DNA of 64,000 nucleotides from the NCBI GenBank assembly GCA_040437565.1, contig JBDOQK010000014.1, positions 496,001-560,000 of the forward strand, written 5' to 3'. The notes beneath the pieces are model-generated. The model made no database searches. It saw only the letters and a list, made by a program, of their open reading frames with translations, and was not told the DNA's origin. This document shows, in pieces, positions 44,064 through 56,973 of the stretch; the stretch's first letter is position 1, and every line of letters begins with the position of its first letter. Source of the stretch: Albugo candida (Eukaryota > Oomycota > Peronosporomycetes > Albuginales). The position numbers and the translations under genes were made by a program.

Positions 44064-44656
44064 TCACACTAGCTGTTGGGATCTTCGATCTCGCATCTCC
44101 TTTTTTGCGATATCATTAGCAGCTTGATAGTAGTCTTTTACAAAGTGCAGTCGCTCCCGACGATCTTGTGGCGTCATTAGACCTTCCGGAAGGGCAATCG
44201 ATCGCGGGGGAACGCGGTACACAATCTCAGGTTCCTGTGTGATACTTTCATATTTGCTTTGTACGGGTACAGCCTGCAAGAACGCTTACAACATGCACAT
44301 TGACTAAAAATGCAATTTCCTTACATTCGGATTGTCCGACGGTCTTCAATTTGTAGAAGAAATCAGTAGGTAGTTTTGATGTCATTGAAGTATATAACGT
44401 CGTACCTAATGAGATTCTTTTCCGTTGATACGATAGGTTTCTTGTACGCTTCACGACAGTCTTTTGTAGGTACATAGTTGGTTGGAGGATTAAAGCGAGA
44501 GAATGGCTTTGAATCAAATTCCTGGCCGTTCCAAACTGCTTTTGAGCTCGATAAAATCGAATGTTTATGATTGTATCGTGGCGGATCAAAATATTGCTTC
44601 AACTGATCGGCGCTTGAAACAGTGATCTGACGCGTGCCCGAATTCATGTCGCTCAT
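44064..44656 (-). CDS. Hypothetical 159-residue protein with a 19-nt microexon (first representation)
   Basis: Exons at 44,406-44,656, 44,325-44,343 and 44,064-44,273. The introns (62 and 51 bp) have GT-AG ends and the three parts join in frame. The product begins MSDMNSGTRQITVSSADQLK, then FDPPRYNHKHSILSSSKAVW and TNYVPTKDCREAYKKP, and ends with a helical charged segment (PQDRRERLHFVKDYYQAAND). The family is not recognised. The proline- and tyrosine-rich, low-complexity style is seen in some axonemal proteins, but that is only a resemblance. The same gene is represented again at 45,532-46,124 by contig overlap. Confidence 0.65.
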
Positions 44657-44844
44657 TTCTTCGGTAATAGCATTCGTTGCGAATTTATAAATAGATAAGT
44701 ATTGGCGTTATCGATATATTATTATCATTGACTCAGGTGAGGGAATTTACACTACTTTCGGAATAGAGGCTACTAGCAAAAATACGAAGGCCATTGGACA
44801 TTTTCAAACTATACAAGCCCAGGAGCAAATCACAGTACAGTACC

Positions 44845-45071
44845 ATGGGCGGTGGAAATGGACAGAAAAGTAAGACGAAACGAGATCGCAACAACGAGAA
44901 AAAAATGAAAGAGCAGAAGCAAAAGTTACACGGGGAAACCAGAGGGAAAATGACAGCTGACAAAGAAGCGATCAGGTGTAAAGTCTGCTTGACAACTTTC
45001 ATGGTCACCGCTAGCGTACGTTTCTATATTTGTGCCTTTATGATGGCTAACACACTAGGCTGATATTTTTT
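44845..45071 (+). CDS. SERF/At2g23090-like zinc-binding protein, truncated representation
   Basis: This is the first exon (44,845-45,015) and part of the intron of the gene given in full at 46,313-46,635. The contig ends at the N gap before the second exon. It is the same gene and not a broken paralogue. Confidence 0.85.
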
Positions 45072-45531
45072 NNNNNNNNNNNNNNNNNNNNNNNNNNNNN
45101 NNNNNNNNNNNNNNNNNNNNNNNNNNNNNNNNNNNNNNNNNNNNNNNNNNNNNNNNNNNNNNNNNNNNNNNCGCAAAAAATGTGAGATTGAGAAAACTTT
45201 CCTCCATTTGTCGTACCGTTTGGTCTCAAAAGGTTGAGTCGAATCAGCTGACTGAGCAAGTAGTGAACTCATGACGCTTGAATCGCACCTCGATGAGATT
45301 TTTTTGGCAGGTTTGATCTCTGCATTATTATGACTGATAAAATGTATAAGTCAGTTACTGAGGAACCTTTTTAACAATGAGCAAATACCTCAAAAAGTCT
45401 GAACGATATGGCTCTCCACGATTGATTCTTGGGGTTGTTTGGTGATTGCCGACATTTAATACGTCTGAGGTCATGTGCGCTGCTTTCCTACGATACGTAT
45501 GAGATGTGATAGGATCAGAAAGCAACAGCGC

Positions 45532-46124
45532 TCACACTAGCTGTTGGGATCTTCGATCTCGCATCTCCTTTTTTGCGATATCATTAGCAGCTTGATAGTA
45601 GTCTTTTACAAAGTGCAGTCGCTCCCGACGATCTTGTGGCGTCATTAGACCTTCCGGAAGGGCAATCGATCGCGGGGGAACGCGGTACACAATCTCAGGT
45701 TCCTGTGTGATACTTTCATATTTGCTTTGTACGGGTACAGCCTGCAAGAACGCTTACAACATGCACATTGACTAAAAATGCAATTTCCTTACATTCGGAT
45801 TGTCCGACGGTCTTCAATTTGTAGAAGAAATCAGTAGGTAGTTTTGATGTCATTGAAGTATATAACGTCGTACCTAATGAGATTCTTTTCCGTTGATACG
45901 ATAGGTTTCTTGTACGCTTCACGACAGTCTTTTGTAGGTACATAGTTGGTTGGAGGATTAAAGCGAGAGAATGGCTTTGAATCAAATTCCTGGCCGTTCC
46001 AAACTGCTTTTGAGCTCGATAAAATCGAATGTTTATGATTGTATCGTGGCGGATCAAAATATTGCTTCAACTGATCGGCGCTTGAAACAGTGATCTGACG
46101 CGTGCCCGAATTCATGTCGCTCAT
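45532..46124 (-). CDS. Hypothetical 159-residue protein (second, identical representation)
   Basis: Identical in exons and introns to 44,064-44,656, including the 19-nt middle exon (here 45,793-45,811). It lies about 190 bp from, and divergent to, the start of the zinc-finger gene at 46,313. The doubling is an assembly overlap. Confidence 0.65.
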
Positions 46125-46312
46125 TTCTTCGGTAATAGCATTCGTTGCGAATTTATAAATAGATAAGTATTGGCGTTATCGATATATTATTATCATTGAC
46201 TCAGGTGAGGGAATTTACACTACTTTCGGAATAGAGGCTACTAGCAAAAATACGAAGGCCATTGGACATTTTCAAACTATACAAGCCCAGGAGCAAATCA
46301 CAGTACAGTACC

Positions 46313-46635
46313 ATGGGCGGTGGAAATGGACAGAAAAGTAAGACGAAACGAGATCGCAACAACGAGAAAAAAATGAAAGAGCAGAAGCAAAAGTTACACG
46401 GGGAAACCAGAGGGAAAATGACAGCTGACAAAGAAGCGATCAGGTGTAAAGTCTGCTTGACAACTTTCATGGTCACCGCTAGCGTACGTTTCTATATTTG
46501 TGCCTTTATGATGGCTAACACACTAGGCTGATATTTTTTTGGTAGCCTGTAGCGCTCACCGATCACTTTGAAAGCAAACATGTGTCGAAAGGGTATACAA
46601 TTGCGCAATGTTTCCCGCAGTTAGAATCGTCATAG
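46313..46635 (+). CDS. Small zinc-finger protein of the SERF / At2g23090 type
   Basis: Exon 1 at 46,313-46,483, a 62-bp intron at 46,484-46,545, and exon 2 at 46,546-46,635, giving 86 residues. The N-terminus MGGGNGQKSKTKRDRN is the 4F5/SERF-like basic start. The second half, CKVCLTTFMVTAS then DHFESKHVSKGYTIAQCFP, is the C2H2-like zinc-binding domain (C-x2-C ... H-x4-H) of the At2g23090 family and ends in the typical ACFPxL-like tail (here QCFPQL). These short proteins are conserved across eukaryotes; their exact role is unclear. Splicing is required to complete the finger. Confidence 0.88.
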
Positions 46636-47167
46636 AAACCTTCTGTATTGCATAAAATGTTTTTTTTTGTGATATGACAATCATTCTTTCATTGCCTTCC
46701 TTGATTAGGACTCGAACAAAACCCGCTGTACCACCTGCAAAATAGTTGCTTTCAAGTGATAGGTACATTGCATTATCAGAATGAATGTCGACAACTTTTG
46801 AGCATCGAGGTTATATATATATTGAGGTTTAAGCGAAACCGAATGAGAATTCAAGGATATCAAGACTTATACAATGTTGAAGCTAGCGGTTATAACGACA
46901 TCTCACACTTTTCAATATACACACCTGCATGTATAAATCATTGTACGCTTCACTCAAAATGGTTTACCACTACGAATATCATCATAACGCTATACACTTC
47001 ACACTTCAACGTATACTGTCGTTCTATTATTCGAAGCAGTACCATCGAGAACCGGTTGCGGATACCTCAGCGCATCAAGGCTCTGTGATGCGGAAGAAAG
47101 TCTCTCTTTGTACCTAACCGACACAAGAAAGAATATCTGACAAACTCTCTGCATCCTCTCTTACACC
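46636..47167. other. Intergenic, nothing recognised
   Basis: About 530 bases, A+T-rich, with short overlapping frames only. A GGACTCGAAC string near 46,708 resembles a tRNA T-arm on the minus strand, but no cloverleaf could be built around it. Confidence 0.5.
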
Positions 47168-48236
47168 ATGGAGACACGCTCGTCACCTTCTATGAAAGAG
47201 CTCCGTGCGATCGCTGCCGAGCGCGGACTCAAGTATTATCTTCATCTATCGAAACCGGAGCTCTTTTCTTTATTACAACGCAAAGAAGGCGGCGGGTCCT
47301 CCACACAGCGACTCGATCTCAATATTGGAAACACTTGCTGCAGCAAGAAATCCTTTGCTTCTAGCTCAATAAATAAACAGTGGATGAAGGGAAGGCGTTG
47401 GAGTCTCCGTCTTTCACTGAAAAAACACAGTCTCAAAATCGGGGAAAGTTCCCGTAATTGTGCTAAAATGCGCAAACGACCGATCAACACAGTCGATCCG
47501 ATTACGTTGGATGAGCTTGGACCGCATACCGTGAGATTTGATATTTATAGTAATTATTGAGCTTGATCTTTCTCTTCGCTAGTTTGAGATTACTCGTGCC
47601 AATGGATCCATTGTTGCCTACAATGTGGAGAATCTAGTGCAATACATTCTCGCAACTGGAGATTTTACAGAGCCTGAAACGCGAGTTCCATTTTCAGACG
47701 AGGATTTAGCCCGTCTTGATTATAAGGTGAAATGTATCCAAGTTGAAGATTTTGTCTCAACTGAAATTTTGATGATATCAGGCAAAAGCTGCCAAATTGG
47801 ACAAAGATAGTGTGGTGAATGCTAAGAAGAATAAACATATTTTCGACGAACAAAGAATCAAACGTGATGGAATTTTGGGTACGAAGTTTTATTTTTCTGT
47901 ATATTCGCTTTATAATTCTTTTTCTGAATCACAGCGCTTGAGCGATGTGCCGGAGAGCTCATTACGAACATGCTGAACGTGATTGAAGGGGAAGATGCAG
48001 AAGACGGACAACTCAAATTGATTATCGATCTATTCCCATCGTTTGCATCAGTTTTCAATCAATTACGCAAGAGTGATTGTCACTACGCAAAGCAGTGTAT
48101 GACTCATTTCCACGATTTTCTGATTGGGCCACCGAATCGCCCCAATGTTGATCGTTGTGGTCTTCTTCCTGCGGTTTTAGAATTTTTAGATTCTGTCCTT
48201 AAAGAAAAACAAAATGAAAGCGCTTTTGGCTTTTAA
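47168..48236 (+). CDS. SAP-like domain protein of unknown function
   Basis: Four exons (47,168-47,530; 47,583-47,726; 47,782-47,878; 47,935-48,236) with introns of 52-56 bp, giving 301 residues. The N-terminus MKELRAIAAERGL...LSKPELFSLLQ fits a SAP helix-extended-helix DNA/RNA-binding motif. The middle, after splicing, reads NTVDPITLDELGPHTFEI, then YNVENLVQYILATGDF and ETRVPFSDEDLARLDYK, a compact segment that looks strongly conserved. The C-terminal third is helical and ends LLPAVLEFLDSVLKEKQ. No enzyme family is recognised. A nucleic-acid-binding or ubiquitin-related role is conceivable but unproven. Confidence 0.8.
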
Positions 48237-50732
<2,496 letters not shown>

Positions 50733-50761
50733 TACACTGATAACACAATTTCAACCAATAT

Positions 50762-51057
50762 GTGTCCATGAGTCGGAAGAAAGCGGTTTGGTCGCCAAAT
50801 GAGTTGCGTCAGTTTTCGATTTGCACAAAAAGTATGGCACACGGTGGGATAAATTCACTGAGATATATGTTTATTGATCGCTGGAGGAGATATCGGCATT
50901 GTATGAAATCCAAAAGGACTATTTATCGCTTCCGGAAACTACTGCGGAAGCTTTGCAGGCGATCGTAAATAAGTATTATCGCAGTTTGGACACCGTGCCG
51001 TATGGGCACGTAAAGGCGCACATTTATGGAATTGATGATTTTGAATACGACGAATAG
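50762..51057 (+). pseudogene. Myb/SANT-like domain gene, broken or misread
   Basis: Two frames together give a protein-like stretch: KKAVWSPNELRQF in one, then DLHKKYGTRWDKFTEIYV and SLEEISALYEIQKDYLSLP in another, ending GHVKAHIYGIDDFEYDE and TAG. W-x-x-x-E-L-x-x-F...YGTRWDKF resembles a Myb/SANT helix set. A frame change near 50,818 and an in-frame TGA near 50,869 separate the parts, and no standard intron bridges them. It may be a decaying gene or carry base-call errors. It follows the tRNA synthetase by about 30 bp. Confidence 0.45.
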
Positions 51058-51060
51058 AAA

Positions 51061-52620
51061 CTTCGAATCAAACTGCACTCATATCTTTCAAATGCAAAGT
51101 CGAAAAATAAAACAATAGGATTTTGTCAGCGAAAAAAGTCGACTCGTATCTGTAAAACATTTTGAGCTCCTTGTAGCTTTTTCATTCGACATCTCATTGT
51201 AGAAACCTGACTTTGTGGAGCTATCTCATGCAGGAGCTGCATTTCTTTTGAATTTTAAAGCGTTGAGACCCTAGAAGAGCGGTCTCCCATGGTTTCAGTG
51301 GTTCTATTTATTCTTGATGATTCATTCTTTGCTCATAATGAGTTTATTGAATGCCTTAGTAATCTCCGATCTCAACGAGAATGTGTCCACTTTTTTACTG
51401 TATGGATATTCAAGCAAATGAATAGATAATGGAAGCAACTCATAAGTGGTCATCCATTCGCGCGTCAATAGACCATCCACGTCGTCTGAGCGGTAAGAAA
51501 AAGAACGACTCCAAGCTTCTCGTAAGTCGCATAAAACATACCGGCGAGGTTCGTTGTATCACAATTTCGACTGCAAGCTGACAGATTTGGTACAGGCAAC
51601 CGGCTAAAAAGATGAAATGATGAAACATTTTCGCGAAGGAAAGAAAGGATTGGGTACAGCCTATCCATCATCCTCCAGTACTCAATTCGTTGCGGTAATT
51701 GCGATCCCTGTCGACGATCATGGTGAGATCAAAGCAGCGCGTACTGTCAAATTTGACGTTATTCACTGCAGTTGTCATGTTAAATTGGACAAAGACGACC
51801 ATAGCACCGCTGTCAATCTTGTTGGAGACCGAGGAGCAACTCTATCAGAAATGGACGCGATTCCATCGCCAGGATTATCAAAGTTTTCTTCAACCCGTTT
51901 ACGAAAGATTCACGGCGTTGTACTTGAGTTGCTAATGCTCAGGCGTAAAGAGCATCTTTTGATTGCCATTTAGTTATTTCAACAACGAAATGCATCTAAT
52001 CGAGGTGTAAAGAAGCAAGCAAACTGGTTGAGGCGGATTGGACGTCACAAATCAGTATTTCAATGCAGAGTTGGTAACGCTAAGAGAGGGAGGAAATGGT
52101 GAGCTTCAGGCTAATCATCAGTACTGACAGTGACGTCGTACTGGTAATAGAGCCCAGGCCCACGCATGCAACCTGACCATCAACGACTTCAACTGGAGTA
52201 GATCGAGGATATGTGAAAATGGCGATGAAGTATGGACCTAAAGTCATCGGACAAATAAAGAAATCGAATTCCGACATGGTTGCTGACTATGTGACGCGAG
52301 ACACAAAAGATGTCATCGCAGGATGCACAGCATTGTTTGCCTACATCTGCACCGACGAATATATAAAGCATATCCCGTCCACACTGTCAAAAAAATCCTG
52401 CATGAAATGATGACAACGATACAGCTCGCCACAGTGAGAATGTCGCCTTGCACATGAGATCAAAGCAATCGCTGAGCAGATTCAGACCACACTATGATCA
52501 ATTATGATTGATTTTTCGTCGTAGAGAAAATTCTCACGATGTACTGACCAAATGCCCGTCATAATATATGCCTTCATTCAGTTGAGAAAAAATTCTTGCG
52601 CATTTACTGACATTATCGAA
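51061..52620. other. Region without a confident gene
   Basis: Several open frames of 60-118 residues overlap here, the longest at 51,617-51,973 on the plus strand. Short protein-like pieces occur in different frames (LYQKWTRFHRQDYQSFLQPV near 51,840 and VKKQANWLRRIGRHKSV near 52,010), which suggests a decayed or intron-rich gene, but no family could be named. The right end contains the 3' flank of the thiol dioxygenase gene. Confidence 0.4.
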
Positions 52621-53397
52621 TTACGTCCCCTTTACCTGTGGTCCACGATAAGGAGCGCTCTGAACATGAAATTCTGTGGGAATGTACTTTTTTAATCGAT
52701 AATACTGCTTCCCCATAAGTGATACTGCTTCATCATCTACTTTATAATAGCTGCAATCCCTTCCTTCCTCTGTGTTGTATGGAGGTGCCAAAATATCAAA
52801 TATTGCGCATCCTTCTTTATCATCGGCTAAAAATTCATGAAGATTTCCACAAGTAGGACTCAGAGCTGTTGTGCATGGAGCAGAAATAATAGAATCTTGA
52901 CGCAAGATTCCAAGCAGTCCATCTTCGCTTTTCAGTTGTACAGGATCAAACGATCGTATTCGGAGAGAGCCATATAGAATACGCGATATGACCGTCATTC
53001 CAGGGTGGTCATGAAGAGGAATAGAAGCTCCAGGAGACAATACAAAGATTCTGGATGCAACACAAGTGAGTGTGAGGGCATGCAGTGAAGTATTTGACGT
53101 TCCTTACCCCATCGAAACGCTTTCATTTTCCCAAACATGCTGATACTTGACGGAAGTTGAACTAAAATTATCTATTGGACGCTTTTCTGGGAGATTGACT
53201 ACTAGTTTATGGTGAGTACAGGTAACAGGATCTTGTTGAATGAAGGACGTACAATGCTCTGGTCCGAGATTTTTGCATAGTGAAATGATACTTTCGACTT
53301 CCTCCGCTTTTAAACGCCCTTTCCGATTCGAATGGAGAAAAAATTGTAATTTGTTACGTAGTTTTAGAAGCAATTCCTTTCCAACGGAAAATGCCAT
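52621..53397 (-). CDS. ADO: ADO/PCO-type thiol dioxygenase (cysteamine or N-terminal cysteine)
   Basis: Exon 1 at 53,108-53,397, a 57-bp intron at 53,051-53,107, and exon 2 at 52,621-53,050, giving 239 residues, normal for the family. Splicing creates GIFVLSPGASIPLHDHPGMT, in which the HDH pair supplies two of the three iron-binding histidines. The third is likely His in CGNLHEF. DILAPPYNTEEGRDCSYYK matches the family's DxLxPPY segment. Enzymes of this group oxidise cysteamine to hypotaurine or N-terminal cysteines of proteins in an oxygen-dependent way, feeding the N-degron pathway. It is likely cytosolic, and an oxygen-sensing role is plausible by homology. Confidence 0.9.
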
Positions 53398-56147
53398 TGG
53401 ATTCGAAGTGAATGCTGAACACAGGAAGCCCTTCTACTGTAAGTGCATTCTTTATATTACCATACCCTTTCGAAAACGGAATAAACCAATTTTGATAATG
53501 TACAAAGAGAATTAGCAAAATCGACCCACCAAAGTTGATAAAGTTGATTACAAAGCTAGAAACACACTCACTTTGCTTTAGCTACAAAACACAGTCAGCT
53601 TGAACGCAATAATTGCAGAATACAATTCAATCCATTCAAGACGAAGAAATTCAATCAGCGCCTAGCAAAACGCCCGGGCCTATAGTTATTATAGTGTATG
53701 AAGGGATTACAATTCGACGAAGAATTCAGCTGTCGTGAAGTCGGAATGATAGATTGTATTTCCTACATGCATATTGCTGTGGAGATAGAAAAGCAATCAA
53801 AGAGACCTTTTTTCCCATGCCGCACAAAATAAGCAAGCACTTTGTGATCCGGAGATCACAGAAGCAGTTCTCCCGTCTGCTGCATCTGTGAACAGGAAGA
53901 AAAGTAGATTTCGTATGGACTCTTGTTGATTGAAGCCTAAAGGTTTCACCTATGGGATTGCACCCGAAGAGGATTCTGCGATTTACACTCCTCTTCCCCT
54001 ATGATCAAGTGCAATAGAAAAATGCTGCTGGCTTCTGAGATGTTCAACATTACACTCACGCCAACAAGCGACAATGGAAAATCTCGAAACAGAATTTTCT
54101 TTTCAGAGGTTCCCAGTGCTTAATGAACCATTAAAGAAGCGAAGGGAAAGCGATCATCAGATGTCATAAACTGCATACAGTCTCAGTCATCAAATAGAGG
54201 AGAGCCCTCATTGCTTAGAGTGTTTAGTTTGAAGGAGAACGTGCAAAATATGATGCCAGATTGAGCATTATGAAAGGACGTCTTTCAGATAACTAATTAG
54301 CTGAGAATCTGGAAACATTGCCAGCTTATTATTTGGTCGACCTTCTATTCTGCTTTTCAAATGGAGAGTAGTGGAGATGCTGTATACCAACCTGTCGAAT
54401 CAACATCAAATGCCTCTTCACAAGTCAAGTGCGACCGTATCTGTATCATCGATACATACTAGTGAAATGGTGAGATAAATGTGAAAGTTTTCAAATGGGG
54501 TGTGCACAAGTCAACCTATTAATTTGTGTGTTTCAATCGAGAAACACGCATACGATATCGATGACCCAACTACAATAAGAATCTGCAAACGCATAGGATA
54601 TTAGATGCTATCGAATGATATGTAATTGTAGCATGTACCCTGGCGCAACGCGAATAGAGCGTCAAGAGCGCACTTTGAATCATAGAGCTGTGAAAAACAA
54701 ACGCGTCCGGGCGTAGTGCATAAGAAAAGCTTTTTCATGCCCGCTTGACCTCAAGCCAGAAAAATTAATCAGTAGGGCACTATATACCACTCATAGCAGC
54801 TTCTGGGTACAGACACTTTATCATGTACTATAAGCCGCTGGGTGCGCGAGGGAAAAGAATTCGGCTGTGTGTATAAAATAGGGAAAGGGATAATGTGCAA
54901 AAGAGTCGCGCGCAGCAAACAAAATCAGGGCAGGATTCAGTTGATCAAATCATGCGAGTACGGCCGACTGGAAGATTGAGGCAGTCCGATGGGCCGTGAC
55001 CAAGTGTAGCTAAGCCTGCGCCATGATTCGAACAATCGATGAAGCATCGCTTTACCTGATGCTTGGTCACGGTCACCACGGAGTACGAGGCACATTGGTA
55101 ACGCAAAAAAGCTCGACTCAGGCTGGTTTCACTATGTACTTGCACCTGCTCCAAAGCGTCTCTTGAGACTTAATTTCTGTACCTGATGATGGGATAATAA
55201 ATCCTCGGGCTCAAAATAGGTGCAGGCAAAATGTCTGTCTGAATGCTGTTGTAGCCATTATCACTTCTAAGAAGTCTTTCATGCAAATGGCTGCAATTAG
55301 AACTCGATAGTAACAAAACGAAATATAAATGCTATGTGTGATCTATAGAATGGAGAATTTCATTGGAACTGTATGCATCCACATGAACCCATCAAGAGAC
55401 TGCTTCTCAAGCATGCATCTCTACACCAAACACGAAACAGCACGGATATTTTTTTAGTTGTGATGAGGGACTAATTTACCGAAATTTTGATGCGCTCATG
55501 ATGTTTTTACTGAGGCGGTGATGTTGATGATGATACACTTACGCTCCAACAACCCGAAACGAGTCTTCTATGCACTTACATTGAGAATACTTGGCTGATA
55601 GAACATCTCTTATTTATTTATTAGTAGTCTTTTGATTTCATATGATGCCCTGCAGTTCATTTGAGATATTTTTGCACAAATCTGTCTCCAAATATTCTTT
55701 GACAGCTGTATGTACTTGTATTCATCTGGGTAATTTATGTGATTTCTTCACTTCAATGAAGCTTTTCTCAAACCAGTGGGATCATGAAACCATATAACAC
55801 GCAACTGTCTAATGCTAGTGAATGCTGGACGACCTTTGTACTCCAAGGTACCAAGCAAAGTTCTTCGGAATCAATGTATCTTATAAGTATGATGTGTAAC
55901 CAGCAATCTGTTTCAATGTAATTCGACGAGTGGCTTGCATTGTGTCTCCTACCCTCGTGAGTACTGCGAATCAGGTGGAGAAATGAGGAAGAATAATATA
56001 CCTGCTCATGAAACGGAGGAACAACTCATTGTTGAAAGAAAAATCGGCCTGGTGTATTAAATTGATAAATAGAGGCTTGAGTGACTCGCAATAGTACAAA
56101 AACATCAATGAACTATCATAATCAATTCAAATTTTGACTATATAAGC
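53398..56147. other. Long gene-free region
   Basis: About 2.7 kb with no convincing gene; the longest frame is 69 codons (minus strand near 54,945-55,154). The sequence is A+T-rich with frequent stops in all frames. No partner copy was found elsewhere in the window. It may be decayed transposon DNA. Confidence 0.5.
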
Positions 56148-56973
56148 CCATCTGGTAAATCATGCGAACAATACATGTCGTGTTATGAGAAATGTTCTTC
56201 TATGCGATACAATCGTGGGGAGTGTGGTAAGGTGGGTGACCCCACCGATGTGGGGTGACCTATATTAGTCATTGCACACCGCAGTCTTCCTGTCAAATTA
56301 ACTTTACCCCACTGCACAATACAATTTGTCTCTAATTCAGCTTCTAGATGATATATTTCAACTCAAATGTAGGCTTCGTCTTGGACATGATTTTCTAAAA
56401 TGCTTCCTTCGGGATCATCCTGGTAGTTGAATACTTCCCGTATATAGATACGTAGATAAGATAGATTGACGGCCTTTTCCGCATTACACAATAACTTATC
56501 AAAATGCTTCAGAATACGATAGCTCGTTAGCACGTCGTGTCAGATGCAAATTTTTTATACCCGTAATTAAAACTAAATAATATAGGCTCCGATTACTCCG
56601 AAGCGCTAAAGTAATGAGCTATCTATGGTTGAGATAGTGTTACTGTTCAAATAAGTATCAATAGACGGATCTATTCGAGAAGAGCAACTCGTGCAGAACG
56701 GATAAATGGCGCTCTAGGAATTATCCAAAAAATGCAGCAGCAGGGCAAACAGTAATCTTGCTAGAAATGGAGCGAGAATATCATCTAGAAGTTGAATTAG
56801 AGACAAATTATATTGTGCAGTGGGGTAAAGTTAATTTGACAGGAAGACTGCGGTGTGCAATGACTAATATGGGTGACCCCACATGTGGGGTCACCCACCT
56901 TACCACACTCAACACGATTGTATCGCATAGAAGAACATTTCTCATAATTCGGCATGTCTTGTTCGCATAATTA
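56148..56973. mobile_element. Palindromic element with about 200-bp terminal inverted repeats
   Basis: Arms at about 56,148-56,354 and 56,778-56,973 are reverse complements with few differences, beginning and ending with AGCCCATCTGGTAA / TTACCAGATGGGCT. Each arm contains a nested hairpin (GGTGACCCCA...TGGGGTCACC-like). The about 420-bp interior has no coding capacity. The structure fits a non-autonomous DNA transposon (foldback/MITE type). The outer TACCAGATGGGCTCCC is also present at 1797, at the start of copy A of the 2.6-kb block, so the element borders or belongs to that repeat family. Confidence 0.65.

Larger units (their letters stand above)
43704..46539. repeat. 1,368-bp contig-end overlap (43,704-45,071 = 45,172-46,539)
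   Basis: The two direct copies appear base-for-base identical and abut the 100-base N run at 45,072-45,171. The first copy ends inside an intron of the zinc-finger gene, and only the second continues into its last exon. This fits an unmerged overlap and not a gene duplication. Confidence 0.93.

Noticed and set aside
46690-46750. Possible tRNA gene on the minus strand (T-arm-like GGACTCGAAC)
   Set aside because: No matching acceptor, D or anticodon stems could be placed around it.
46756-47088. 110-codon frame between the zinc-finger and SAP-like genes
   Set aside because: Its amino-acid composition is A+T-driven, with no domain, no splice support and no conserved segments.
51617-51973. 118-codon plus-strand frame as a gene
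   Set aside because: Protein-like pieces occur in competing frames at the same place and no family is recognisable, so it is left as an unresolved region.
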